64,000 nucleotides of DNA from NCBI GenBank assembly GCA_029250925.1, contig JAQXEH010000049.1:46184-110183 (forward strand), in the 5' to 3' direction. Under the pieces are notes generated by a model. It did no database searches and was not told the origin of the DNA. It worked only from the letters and a program-made list of their open reading frames with translations. Shown piece by piece: positions 17,911 to 26,704 of the stretch. Source of the DNA: Hellea sp. (GTDB taxonomy: Bacteria; Pseudomonadota; Alphaproteobacteria; Caulobacterales; Maricaulaceae). The position numbers were made by a program, and so were the translations under genes. Within the stretch, counting starts at the first letter, position 1; each line of letters begins with the position of its first letter.

Positions 17911-20199
17911 TCAATTTCTCAGGGCTTTCCCATCATCAAGCAAAGATTTTATCCTTGCTTGAGTTGGTTTTGATTTGACCAGTATTAAAAATGCCTTTCT
18001 TTCAGCATCATATAAGTCTTGTTCAGTCCAAAGTGTTCCAGGCTCTATATCACCGCCAGTAACTATACGAGCAATTTCAGTGGATACAGTTACATCATGG
18101 GGGTATAACTTACTGCGAAGTGCCATGCTCTCAGCCCAATCAACCATTTCATTAAATACATTCCTGCCCGACATCTTTACTTGCGGTCTTTTAAATGGTT
18201 TTTGATTTTTTTGTGTTCCAATCGACTTAATAGATGCATTCAATATTCGGTCTCTGTTATTTTCATAAGTATCATTGTCTCTTAACATAGCTAATTGCTT
18301 AGCATTAATAGGAGAACTTGCTGTTTTGCCATATCCCAAGGAATAGAAAGCTTCCCATGCGGCGCTGTCTACATCTCCGTTTTTGTTTTCAATCCAACGA
18401 TAAAGAGTTTCCTTACATCCGCCCCCTGCAGGTATTAATCCAACACCGGACTCAACAAGTCCCATATTTGAATTAGCATGGCAAATTACTTCCTTAGCGT
18501 GTAGGACAACTTCAAAGCCTCCGCCTAAAGATAATCCAACCGGAGCCACAATTGTAGGAAATTCAGCTACTGCCAATTTATGAACAGTATTCTGGAAGTG
18601 CTGTAAAAATTTATCTAATCCTTCCCAATCTTCATTCTCATAAAAAAGACGAACACTGTTAAGGTTTACTCCGCATGAAAAGTGCTGGGAATCATTATGA
18701 ACTATAATTCCTTTCATTTTAGAATTGGTAACTGCATCTATAGCTTCTTCAAGGATAAGCATAGAATTTTGCCCTAGTGCATTTGCTTTTGAGTGAAACT
18801 CAACGAGTGCCACGTTATCAATATTGTACCAACTTGCATCTTGATTAGCAGCACTTGGACTTAAGGTTTTTTTCATGTCATTGAATCTTAAAGTTCCCGC
18901 AGGACGGATGATAGACCTCATTTCTCCAGTATCAGTAAGTACATCTAATCCGTTATAATAACTTTTACCTTTAGCTATTTTAAGATAATCAGGAACAATT
19001 CTTTTTTCTTTTTCTAGACGCTGTATTAGATAATCAGAACCAATTTCATCTATTAATTCGAATGGACCTTTTATCCAATTATATCCCATTTTCATAGCAT
19101 CATCTATAGCTTCTGGACTGTCGCCAACTTCAGGAATTAAGTCGGCGGCGTAAACTAATATTCGTGACATAACACTCCATGCATATTCACCATAGATACT
19201 TTCATCACTGAATAGATGCATAATTCCGTCTTTTTCAGCTATGTCAGCTATAGGAATATTCAGTTTTTCAATATTTTCATATTCGCCTGTTTTGAGATTT
19301 ACAACTTGCCTAGAGCCATTATGTAATCTGTAAAAACCTTGACCAGTTTTTCTGCCCTTTTGACCATTTTGTATCATTCTCTCCATTAATGGAAGTTTTG
19401 CTCCAAAATTATGAAAGTCGTCCTCGAATGGGAGTATTGATACGAGACTTGAGGCTACATCACTCATTAGATCTATACCAATCAAGTCATACAGTCCAAA
19501 GACACCTGTTTTAGGAATTCCCATGGGACGACCAAAGATAGCATCAGCTTCCTGTGGACTAAAACCCATCGTATTTGCAATATGCAATGCAGTCTGAATT
19601 GCAAAACACCCAACTCTATTTCCAAGGAAACCTGGGGTATCAGCACATATAACCACCCCTTTTCCTAATCTTTTGTCACAAAAATCATGAAGAACATCCA
19701 CTACTTTGGGATCTGTATCCTCGCCCGATACTAATTCTAGCAAAGGCATAAATCTCACTGGATTAAAAAAATGAGTTATCGCAAATCGTTTTTTAAAATC
19801 CGCCGGCATGTCTTCAACCAGCAGCTTTATCGGTATTGTAGATGTATTTGATGATATTATTGATGACTTTTTACAAATATTATCAAGCTTACTGTAAAGT
19901 TGCTTCTTTAAGTCAAGTCTCTCTAGGATGGCCTCTGCAATCCAATCACAGTCTACTAATTTATCAAAGTCATCACGGATGTTACCAACAGTTATTAATT
20001 TAGCTGCCTCTGGGCTTATTAGACCAGATTCATGTGGATTATTAATTCGGTCTAAACCTTTTTGAGCTAATAAATTAGGATTATTATTATCGCTTGGCAA
20101 ATCCAATAACAAAACTTCGCAGCCAGCATTTGCTGCCTGACCAGCTATTCCTGCCCCCATAGTGCCTGCCCCAATAACTGCAACTTTTTTGATATTCAT
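17911..20199 (-). CDS. 3-hydroxyacyl-CoA dehydrogenase / enoyl-CoA hydratase fusion (FadN-like order)
   Basis: The 762-residue protein starts with an NAD-binding Rossmann fold (KVAVIGAGTMGAGIAGQ) and the 3-hydroxyacyl-CoA dehydrogenase domains (to about residue 420). It ends with a crotonase domain (about 460-650) containing SLGGGFE and MGLVESGVGLIPAGGG with the likely catalytic Glu. This order is the reverse of E. coli FadB and matches FadN-type proteins. It would hydrate a 2-enoyl-CoA and oxidise the 3-hydroxyacyl-CoA to the 3-oxo form, feeding the thiolases. It sits in the middle of the operon, 3 bases from the hydrolase gene. Confidence 0.92.
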   Translation of the reverse strand: MNIKKVAVIGAGTMGAGIAGQAANAGCEVLLLDLPSDNNNPNLLAQKGLDRINNPHESGLISPEAAKLITVGNIRDDFDKLVDCDWIAEAILERLDLKKQLYSKLDNICKKSSIISSNTSTIPIKLLVEDMPADFKKRFAITHFFNPVRFMPLLELVSGEDTDPKVVDVLHDFCDKRLGKGVVICADTPGFLGNRVGCFAIQTALHIANTMGFSPQEADAIFGRPMGIPKTGVFGLYDLIGIDLMSDVASSLVSILPFEDDFHNFGAKLPLMERMIQNGQKGRKTGQGFYRLHNGSRQVVNLKTGEYENIEKLNIPIADIAEKDGIMHLFSDESIYGEYAWSVMSRILVYAADLIPEVGDSPEAIDDAMKMGYNWIKGPFELIDEIGSDYLIQRLEKEKRIVPDYLKIAKGKSYYNGLDVLTDTGEMRSIIRPAGTLRFNDMKKTLSPSAANQDASWYNIDNVALVEFHSKANALGQNSMLILEEAIDAVTNSKMKGIIVHNDSQHFSCGVNLNSVRLFYENEDWEGLDKFLQHFQNTVHKLAVAEFPTIVAPVGLSLGGGFEVVLHAKEVICHANSNMGLVESGVGLIPAGGGCKETLYRWIENKNGDVDSAAWEAFYSLGYGKTASSPINAKQLAMLRDNDTYENNRDRILNASIKSIGTQKNQKPFKRPQVKMSGRNVFNEMVDWAESMALRSKLYPHDVTVSTEIARIVTGGDIEPGTLWTEQDLYDAERKAFLILVKSKPTQARIKSLLDDGKALRN

Positions 20200-20202
20200 T
20201 AC

Positions 20203-20994
20203 TTAACTCTCTATAGTTTCAATAAATTCCCTTAAAGCCTGTAGTGTCTTTTTCGGTGACTCAATAGGCAACATATGACCCGCATTCTGGATAATTTGTG
20301 GATTAATAGACATATTTTTCGCTAGTAATAAACCAGCTTTCATAGGCGTCATTTTATCATGAGTCGCCAGAATACAATGTCTATGCATAGACAAATTCTT
20401 TGAAATCTCAGGACCCCTTTTAAAGTCAGCGCAGGCCCTAAGGTCAACTTCCAAAGGGTTGTTTTTCATTATAGCTCTAGCTATACCAATAGGCTGCATT
20501 CCCGGCACCGAACTAATACCTTGATGTGCATTGGGTCCAAATCCCCAATTACACATCATCGCGGCTGCTTTATCCCTGCTTGTTTCTGCAGTTTTAATCA
20601 AATGCTCATTAACAGGAATTTCAGCTGCAGTACCGATAGCTGTAATAGAGCGGACTGACTCATTATGATGTTCCGCGAATACTAAAGCTGTAAGGAAACC
20701 TTGGCTGTGTCCCACAAGGTGGACCTTATCTACGCCCAAGGCGTGTAAAAATTTAGCCAACCAAATACCACTTTCTTCGATTGTAGAAAATGCATTACCA
20801 TCTGACAAACTATGACCTGGAAGATCAGGTGCCAAGACAGAAAAACCGTTATATGCAAACCATCTAGTTTGCATGGCCCATGTCCTATGATCCCCGCCGC
20901 TTCCATGTAAAAAGAGTATAGTAGGCAAGTCTGGGTCAAAATTTTTACCGCCAGTTGCAACAAAAACATTTAATTCATCTACTTGAACCAACAT
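20203..20994 (-). CDS. Alpha/beta hydrolase
   Basis: The 263-residue alpha/beta hydrolase has the oxyanion HG motif in LFLHGSGGDHRTW, the nucleophile elbow GHSQG (Ser about 99) and a C-terminal catalytic His in NAGHMLPIESP. The acid is likely the Asp of ATHDKMTP. There is no signal peptide, so it acts in the cytoplasm. The ATG overlaps the stop of metY by one base (TAATG). Possible roles are a lactone, ester or C-C hydrolase for the acyl-CoA pathway; the substrate is not predictable. Confidence 0.85.
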   Translation of the reverse strand: MLVQVDELNVFVATGGKNFDPDLPTILFLHGSGGDHRTWAMQTRWFAYNGFSVLAPDLPGHSLSDGNAFSTIEESGIWLAKFLHALGVDKVHLVGHSQGFLTALVFAEHHNESVRSITAIGTAAEIPVNEHLIKTAETSRDKAAAMMCNWGFGPNAHQGISSVPGMQPIGIARAIMKNNPLEVDLRACADFKRGPEISKNLSMHRHCILATHDKMTPMKAGLLLAKNMSINPQIIQNAGHMLPIESPKKTLQALREFIETIES

Positions 20995-22301
20995 TATTTT
21001 ATAGTCCTAAGGGCTGACTTAATACCATTTAAAAAATCAGCTTTTATATCCTCTATATTTTCTATACCCACGGATACTCTGATTAAATCTTCGCTGATTC
21101 CCGCGGCTTCCATGTCTTCTTTAGTTAATCGCGAATGAGTGGTACTACCCGGATGAAGAACCAATGTACGGCTATCCCCAACATTTGCTAAATGCGTAGC
21201 CAAAGACAATGAGTTTATAAATGCGGCACCGCCTTTTCGTCCGCCTACAACTCCGAAACAAAGCATAGAGCCCGCCCCCAGAGGAAACATTTCTTTTATG
21301 TATGTTTCATCCCGCATCTCTGGGTGTCTAACCCATGATACACCATTTTGAGATACAAGCCAATCTCTCAGTGCCACAGTGTTTTCTACATGTTTTCTCA
21401 TTCTTAAATCTAGGGTTTCCAAACCTTGTAATATCAAAAAGGCATTATTTGGAGAAAGTGCTGCCCCTAAATCACGCATAGCCTCGCTTCTAACTTTCAT
21501 AACAAATGCAGTCGGTCCGAACTCTTCCCAAAAGTTTATACCGTGAAAAGGTGCATAAGGGTCAGTTAATTCAGGAAATTTTTTTTCACCCTTTTCATTC
21601 AAATAGCCCCAATCAAAGTTACCACCGTCAATTATACATCCCCCGATCGAATTACCATGACCCCCAATCCATTTTGTAATCGAATGAACAACAATATTGG
21701 CTCCATACTCTATCGGTCGATTTAAAGATGGTGTCGCAAAAGTCGCATCAACCACGACTGGAAGACCTAATGAATTGGCACATTTAGATATTTCAGGTAT
21801 ATTAGAGACTTCCATTCCAGGATTGGAAATTGACTCGCAAAATACTAGTTTAGTATTTGGCCTAACTGCTGACCTCAAAGCATCCATGTCATTTATAGGT
21901 ATAAAATCGCATTCAATCCCTAACCTTTTTAAAGTATATCGCAATGTCGTTGCTGTTGAGCCATATATTTGCTCGGAAGAAACGATATGATCACCTGCAG
22001 AGCACAAGGTAATAAAAGTGGAAAACAATGCAGACATACCAGAAGCTGTACAAATAGCACCAGTACCGCCCTCAAGGGCGGCCATACGTTGTTCTAAAAC
22101 AGATACAGTAGGATTTGATATCCTTGAATATATGTGACCGCCCTGCTCTACATTAAATAAAGATGAAGCCATTTGAACGCTATCGAAGGCGTAACTAGTA
22201 GTTTGATAAATTGGAACCGCACGAGAACCGTGATCTGACTCAGGGGTATATCCTGCGTGTAATGCTATTGTTTCAGGTTTGTAATATGAAGAATTAGCCA
22301 T
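20994..22301 (-). CDS. metY: O-acetylhomoserine aminocarboxypropyltransferase
   Basis: The 435-residue PLP enzyme of the Cys/Met-metabolism family forms homocysteine from O-acetylhomoserine and sulfide, or methionine if methanethiol is the thiol. The PLP lysine lies in HSITKWIGGHGNSIGG, and the NPTVSVLEQR segment near the N-terminus is family-typical. Its length matches MetY rather than the shorter MetB/MetC. It is the first gene of the minus-strand acyl-CoA operon, an uncommon neighbour. AAGGAT lies upstream of the start. I looked for a SAM-II-type riboswitch in the leader and did not recognise one. The window also encodes a DMSP demethylase, whose pathway releases methanethiol, so capture of that thiol is a possible extra role. 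Confidence 0.92.
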   Translation of the reverse strand: MANSSYYKPETIALHAGYTPESDHGSRAVPIYQTTSYAFDSVQMASSLFNVEQGGHIYSRISNPTVSVLEQRMAALEGGTGAICTASGMSALFSTFITLCSAGDHIVSSEQIYGSTATTLRYTLKRLGIECDFIPINDMDALRSAVRPNTKLVFCESISNPGMEVSNIPEISKCANSLGLPVVVDATFATPSLNRPIEYGANIVVHSITKWIGGHGNSIGGCIIDGGNFDWGYLNEKGEKKFPELTDPYAPFHGINFWEEFGPTAFVMKVRSEAMRDLGAALSPNNAFLILQGLETLDLRMRKHVENTVALRDWLVSQNGVSWVRHPEMRDETYIKEMFPLGAGSMLCFGVVGGRKGGAAFINSLSLATHLANVGDSRTLVLHPGSTTHSRLTKEDMEAAGISEDLIRVSVGIENIEDIKADFLNGIKSALRTIK

Positions 22302-22461
22302 TAGTCTATATTAATCCTTTATAAATCAATTTATTATTCATCTTAAATTATACTAGAACATAAACAATTGTAGTAAAATTATAATATTTTCAATGATAAT
22401 ATGTAATTATTTTACAAGGTATTTATAAGGATCATAATAAATTTAACCATTAGCATCGAAC

Positions 22462-22478
22462 AAATGTAACATTTACAT
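22462..22478. promoter_or_regulatory. Small AT-rich dyad in the metY / DUF1289 divergent region
   Basis: The 236-base gap between the divergent metY and DUF1289 genes is very AT-rich. It contains AAATGT-A-ACATTT, extended by an overlapping TGTAA-CAT-TTACA dyad. It lies about 60 bases before the DUF1289 start and about 160 before metY. A regulator site is possible but chance is not excluded in such AT-rich DNA. Nothing else was recognised in the gap. Confidence 0.2.
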
Positions 22479-22537
22479 AGTTTACAATAATTATTATAAA
22501 CTATTGGTATGTGAGTTTTTACCTAAAAGACAATTTT

Positions 22538-22801
22538 ATGACGAAAAAAAAGACAGAAGAACTTTTCATTGAAGATAAAGACAACCCATGCAAACTGATA
22601 TGCTCGATGGAGAAAGAAAGTGGCTTCTGTTTTGGCTGCGGTAGGACCCAAGATGAAATATCTTATTGGTCTGAAATGTCATATGACAAAAAACAGAGTA
22701 TCTTAAGCATTCTACCCTCGAGGATGCCACCATTAATAAAATTAAGAGCTGAAAGAAGAGCAAGAAGACGAGTAAACAAAAGAAAAAAATCCTCCATTTA
22801 A
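22538..22801 (+). CDS. DUF1289 small Cys-rich protein
   Basis: The 87-residue protein carries the DUF1289 signature NPCKLICSMEKESGFCFGCG followed by RTQDEISYW. Four cysteines are arranged to bind a metal (probably zinc or an Fe-S cluster), and the C-terminus is strongly basic (RRARRRVNKRKK). The family is widespread in proteobacteria and its function is unknown. The longest frame starts at a GTG at 22511; the ATG at 22538 is preferred because the family normally begins shortly before the first Cys. No strong Shine-Dalgarno sequence is visible at either start. Confidence 0.82.
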   Translation: MTKKKTEELFIEDKDNPCKLICSMEKESGFCFGCGRTQDEISYWSEMSYDKKQSILSILPSRMPPLIKLRAERRARRRVNKRKKSSI

Positions 22802-22842
22802 GCAATATCTTAGTAACAATTAAGCATATGTAAATAAATTAT

Positions 22843-23649
22843 ATGACTAGTAGAATAAAACTAATATCGCATCGTTTTCTAACATTCGGTGATTATGAGA
22901 ATACAGCCCAAGGACTAATTTCCGCCCTAGATAATAAAGTTTCTTATGTGGAGTTCGATGTTAGAATTGCTAAATGCGGTACTCCAGTTATTTATCATGA
23001 CCCTGAGGCGATAGATATCGACGGAGTAGCACACAAAATAAATACAGTAAAATACAATGATTTCAGTTCCTTAGGGGGAAGATTTAAAACAATCTCAAGT
23101 CTTGATGAAATTTTAGACATAGCAGCGAACCACAGTAATAAAAAAGCAAAGCTACTAATTGATATAAAAGACTTTGGTTATGAAAAAACAATACATAGCA
23201 GCGTTGTAAAAAGGAAGCTTACAGATAAATCCATCTATGTTTCATGGTTGCCAGAGGTAATTTATGCATTACACAAAATAACTCCATTATCTAAATTTTG
23301 CTTTTCATATTGGTGCAAGCCACCATCCGAAACTACAAAAGAAAGTCATATTGTTTTTAAATCCCAGAATGGGGAAATAAAAAATCAACCCAGTGCAAAT
23401 AATATAGGCAGAAGCTCAGGATGGTATATTAAAGGGGCATTGAGGGGGAAGTTAAGAGATATCATATCTATGGTCTGTGTACCTAAGCATATGCTGGATG
23501 TCAGTATTGTAAATGAATACCATCAAAATGGCATTGAAGTTAGTAGTTTCAGCTATTTAAACATTAGCGAGATAATTAATGACAAAAAATACTACAACGT
23601 TGATTACTTCTTTGCAGACAACAAAAAGGTTTTTGATAGCATAAAATAG
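22843..23649 (+). CDS. Glycerophosphodiester phosphodiesterase family protein
   Basis: The 268-residue TIM-barrel protein is GDPD-like. Catalytic and metal residues are visible: H10-R11 (SHRF), E37 and D39 (YVEFDVR) and H52 (YHDPE). It would hydrolyse glycerophosphodiesters to glycerol-3-phosphate and an alcohol. It has no signal peptide, so it probably acts on cytoplasmic lipid-turnover products. It follows the DUF1289 gene by 41 bases on the same strand and converges on yacG. Confidence 0.85.
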   Translation: MTSRIKLISHRFLTFGDYENTAQGLISALDNKVSYVEFDVRIAKCGTPVIYHDPEAIDIDGVAHKINTVKYNDFSSLGGRFKTISSLDEILDIAANHSNKKAKLLIDIKDFGYEKTIHSSVVKRKLTDKSIYVSWLPEVIYALHKITPLSKFCFSYWCKPPSETTKESHIVFKSQNGEIKNQPSANNIGRSSGWYIKGALRGKLRDIISMVCVPKHMLDVSIVNEYHQNGIEVSSFSYLNISEIINDKKYYNVDYFFADNKKVFDSIK

Positions 23650-23702
23650 TAATATTTTCGATTTAATATCAATCTGTAAGACAGACTTATATCAATGCAA
23701 AT

Positions 23703-23879
23703 TTAATCATCATCAATATTTTCGAACTCATTAACACTATCCACACCTATTTCATCGGTGGGAATACTATATGCCCCATTAAGCCATTTACTTAAATCTA
23801 CGTTCGCACATCTATTCGAGCAAAATGGTGCGAATTTAATTATTATTTGTGTGTTGCAAATTGGGCAATTTTTACTCAT
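23703..23879 (-). CDS. yacG: DNA gyrase inhibitor YacG-like zinc protein
   Basis: The 58-residue protein has a treble-clef zinc site of four cysteines (C5, C8, C20, C24). The segments CPIC, FAPFCSNRC and DLSKWLNGAYSIP give the YacG family pattern. E. coli YacG binds GyrB and inhibits gyrase. The ATG overlaps the stop of the RNase gene (ATGA), so the two are translationally coupled. The tail is acidic (EFENIDDD). It closes the conserved murA-to-yacG block. Confidence 0.92.
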   Translation of the reverse strand: MSKNCPICNTQIIIKFAPFCSNRCANVDLSKWLNGAYSIPTDEIGVDSVNEFENIDDD

Positions 23880-24892
23880 CTGTCCGCCTTTATTTCAATA
23901 CTCTCACCTACTAAAACATTATAGCGTTTGCCGATCCTATCATCCAACCTGCTTTTCCAATCGAACGAGCATGAATCCAACCAATCCATAATCTTTGATG
24001 GCACAGTTAAAGTTAATCTGGCACCTGGGCTGGCTACCCCCTCACGAACAAGCTGCCTGATAGTGCGAAGAGTTATGGTTTCTAAGGTAGGGTTGCCATA
24101 ATTATCATTCATTATTTCGCTCAGTGAAATTGCAACTTTATTCCTTGTTAGCTCAAGCACTCCAAAACGTGATATTGGTGCCAACTTAACATTATTAGGG
24201 TCAAAACTAAAAACTTTCTCAGCAAGCTTAAAAACTGCATTTCGTTGTTTAGGGTGCCTTAGATTTGGTAAATCAATAACCAATAAACCACCTAGACCCC
24301 TAAGCCTTATTTCTCTAGCCAACATAGGTATTGCCTTTAGGCACACATCATAACTACTAACCGCACTGCCTTTATCAACATCTATGGCAACTAAAGCTCG
24401 CGTTTGCTCTATCGAGATAGACCCACCACCATCAATTGATAGTTCAATATCAGTACTTTCGTCTAAAATTGAAACACTTGCCTCAGCAAACTCTAAATCT
24501 AAAAATCTTTTTGAAAGATAAGATTTTAAATCATCACCTGAAATTTTACCTAACTTTGACTTTTCTACACTTTTAACAAACTTCAACAGAGGTGATTTAT
24601 TCAAGTCAGAAGCTTTAGTTATCTCAAATTGACCATAAAAACCTTCGTTAAATCGTGGGCTTCCCGAAGAGTTTGAAAATTTTAAAAAACCATACAGGCT
24701 ATCACCTAAATCCACAAAAGCTCCGCCTATACTTTGGTCAATTCTAGATATTTTACCAACAAAAATATCACCTATGTATGGATACAAGTCGTTAGATTCT
24801 CTTCGTAAATGTAGCTCAACTAGTTTTCTATTTTCATAAATCGCTGCTCTAGTTTCCCCAATGCAATGCTCGATAACGCAACGACGTTTCAT
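23876..24892 (-). CDS. rng: Short RNase E/G-family endoribonuclease
   Basis: The 338-residue protein is much shorter than E. coli RNase G (489) or RNase E. It has the S1-like RNA-binding region (YIGDIFVGKISRI...FVDLG) and the catalytic core. The two metal-binding aspartates are likely in VAIDVDKG (about 167-174) and LVIDLPNLR (about 203-211). The zinc-link cysteines and long C-terminal scaffold of RNase E are absent, as in several alphaproteobacterial copies of this operon. It probably trims rRNA or decays mRNA. It overlaps maf by 4 bases upstream and yacG downstream. Confidence 0.87.
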   Translation of the reverse strand: MKRRCVIEHCIGETRAAIYENRKLVELHLRRESNDLYPYIGDIFVGKISRIDQSIGGAFVDLGDSLYGFLKFSNSSGSPRFNEGFYGQFEITKASDLNKSPLLKFVKSVEKSKLGKISGDDLKSYLSKRFLDLEFAEASVSILDESTDIELSIDGGGSISIEQTRALVAIDVDKGSAVSSYDVCLKAIPMLAREIRLRGLGGLLVIDLPNLRHPKQRNAVFKLAEKVFSFDPNNVKLAPISRFGVLELTRNKVAISLSEIMNDNYGNPTLETITLRTIRQLVREGVASPGARLTLTVPSKIMDWLDSCSFDWKSRLDDRIGKRYNVLVGESIEIKADR

Positions 24893-25470
24893 AAAATATA
24901 CCCTGAACCCCTTAGCATATTTCTAGTTTCATAAAGAGGCAAACCTACGACATTTGAATATGAACCAACAATCTTTGTTACAAAGCTTTCAGCGCTACCT
25001 TGTATGCTATAGCCACCCGCTTTACCTTGCCATTCATTACTATGAATGTAATCCTTTAATTCAACTTCAGACAAACGTTTCATCTTTAAACGGGTTTCCA
25101 CTACACGTTTTGATAGATCACCATTAGTTTTGACAATAGCAATACATGTGAAAACCCTATGACTGCGGCCTGAAATAAGCTGCAAACAATATTCAGCATC
25201 AGAGATAGTTTCAGCTTTAGGTAGAATACGACGACCTACACTTACTGAGGTGTCGGCAGCCAATACAATATGATTGGGGAAATTTCCCGCAATTTTAGTG
25301 GCTTTCTCGCAAGCTAGCCTTGAAACATAATCTCTTGGAAGTTCACCTTCAATAATATCTTCATTTATATCTGCAGGGGAAATTAGGTCAGGAATAATTC
25401 CAATTCTTGATAACAGTAAAGATCTTCTTGGCGATTGGCTAGCTAGTATTAATTTAGGTCTTACACCCAT
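24889..25470 (-). CDS. maf: Maf-family nucleotide pyrophosphatase
   Basis: The 193-residue Maf/YhdE/YceF-type protein hydrolyses non-canonical or modified nucleoside triphosphates to monophosphates. Motifs are LASQSPRRSLLLSRIG at the N-terminus, the catalytic Asp in LAADTSVSV, and VGSYSNVVGLPLYE near the C-terminus. It lies 7 bases downstream of infA and overlaps the RNase gene by 4 bases, so it belongs to the infA operon. Confidence 0.93.
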   Translation of the reverse strand: MGVRPKLILASQSPRRSLLLSRIGIIPDLISPADINEDIIEGELPRDYVSRLACEKATKIAGNFPNHIVLAADTSVSVGRRILPKAETISDAEYCLQLISGRSHRVFTCIAIVKTNGDLSKRVVETRLKMKRLSEVELKDYIHSNEWQGKAGGYSIQGSAESFVTKIVGSYSNVVGLPLYETRNMLRGSGYIL

Positions 25471-25477
25471 AAGCTAT

Positions 25478-25696
25478 TTACTTAAAACGATAAGTGATAC
25501 GCCCTTTACTAAGGTCGTATGGAGTCATCTCAACTGTGACTTTATCACCAGCTAATACGCGAATACGGTTTTTACGCATCCTTCCAGCTGTGTGAGCGAT
25601 AATTTCGTGATCATTCACTAATTTTACTCTGAATGTAGCGTTTGGAAGAAGCTCGACAACTTCTCCTTCAAATTCTAGTAGTTCTTCTTTAGCCAA
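25478..25696 (-). CDS. infA: Translation initiation factor IF-1, TTG start
   Basis: The 72-residue single OB-fold protein matches IF-1 in length and sequence ([44 protein letters not shown]). The codon at the position of the usual Met is TTG (25696), with AGGA 7 bases upstream. No ATG gives a full-length protein, so the rare start appears genuine. The residues before it would be out of family. A small hairpin (CTCAG-GTCTA-CTGAG on the minus strand, 25719-25733) lies just upstream in the 86-base leader. Confidence 0.96.
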   Translation of the reverse strand: MAKEELLEFEGEVVELLPNATFRVKLVNDHEIIAHTAGRMRKNRIRVLAGDKVTVEMTPYDLSKGRITYRFK

Positions 25697-25782
25697 GCTT
25701 GATCCTTTACATCTTCGACTCAGTAGACCTGAGATATTTCTTGAGCCCTATATACCCAAAGAATGCATAATAATAGGCCTTA

Positions 25783-26211
25783 TTAAATAAAATTATTTTT
25801 CAAACGCATATTTATATTATCCCGTATTGCCCTGTAATTATTCATTATGGCCCTTACGTCTAACGAACCTTGAGTAGGATCAGGCAAAGGCCAAAACTCT
25901 ATTAATTTAGCCGTTTCATTAAAAACTGCCTTTGCAGACTCATAAGCGGGTTCAGTAAAAGCAATAATTAAGTCAAATTGACAATGGCTTAAATCATCAA
26001 GAGTTTTAGATTTATGACTACTCATATCTATGGAAATTTCACGCATAATTGCCACCATTAAATCGTCGAGCTCACCAGCAGCTATTCCACAAGATTGTAC
26101 ATCGATATTGGTATAATATTTTCTCACCAAACCCTCTGCAATTGGCGAACGAATTGAGTTTAAATAACAAACAAATAGAACAGATTTGATATCCTCTTTT
26201 GTGCTCATCAT
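25783..26211 (-). CDS. Low-molecular-weight phosphatase / arsenate-reductase-like protein
   Basis: The 142-residue protein has a phosphatase-loop motif CYLNSIRS near the N-terminus (C-x5-R, as in LMW tyrosine phosphatases and thioredoxin-coupled arsenate reductases) and the distal Asp in WPLPDPT. In this alphaproteobacterial neighbourhood the gene is usually annotated low-molecular-weight phosphatase. Whether it acts on phosphotyrosine, arsenate or another phosphoester is not known. The start overlaps the stop of the UPF0262 gene (ATGATGA; a second in-frame ATG follows directly). Confidence 0.84.
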   Translation of the reverse strand: MMSTKEDIKSVLFVCYLNSIRSPIAEGLVRKYYTNIDVQSCGIAAGELDDLMVAIMREISIDMSSHKSKTLDDLSHCQFDLIIAFTEPAYESAKAVFNETAKLIEFWPLPDPTQGSLDVRAIMNNYRAIRDNINMRLKNNFI

Positions 26212-26657
26212 GGACGCCTATGTAAGGAGCAGATTAATGTAAAAATTCTTCGCGAAGTATTAAAGTCTACAGTTATTGAATTACGTAAACTATCACTGAG
26301 TAGCCTTGAACCCTCATTATGAAGACCTCTTCTTCCCATATCTATAGCTTCAATCTGAGCTGAAGTCGATGTTCGAATAGCGTTATGGTAACTATCACAT
26401 ATCAAGAAATAATCTTTTATTATCCTCCGGAATGGGGTCATAGAAATAGTATATCTACCTATATCAAGTCCGGTGCTTCTCTTTACCTCCAAAACAAGCC
26501 TAGAACCATCTTTTAATTCAAGCCCTACAATATACGGTCCTTTTTCGCTGCCTTTAGGCTGGAATTCGTTCTCTTCCAATAAATCGAATATAGCAACCCT
26601 TCTCTCATGCTGCATTTCAACATTAGTAACTGGCAATGTCTCACTGTCTATGTTCAA
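26208..26657 (-). CDS. UPF0262 family protein
   Basis: The 149-residue protein of the UPF0262 family is found essentially only in alphaproteobacteria. Recognisable parts are the LILEVKRS-like central strand (LVLEVKRSTGLDIGRY), the TPFRRIIKDYFLICDSYHNAI segment (positions about 83-105) and a conserved GRRGLHNEG loop. The function is unknown. It is one of the best lineage markers in the window. It is tightly coupled to the phosphatase gene downstream. Confidence 0.9.
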   Translation of the reverse strand: MNIDSETLPVTNVEMQHERRVAIFDLLEENEFQPKGSEKGPYIVGLELKDGSRLVLEVKRSTGLDIGRYTISMTPFRRIIKDYFLICDSYHNAIRTSTSAQIEAIDMGRRGLHNEGSRLLSDSLRNSITVDFNTSRRIFTLICSLHRRP

Positions 26658-26704
26658 TTCAACGATATAATGATCATTTTCGATATGAATATACTCTTTC
26701 AGTA

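Noticed and set aside
22302..22440. SAM riboswitch in the metY leader
   Set aside because: Region is almost entirely A/T with no recognisable SAM-II or SAM-I core pairing.
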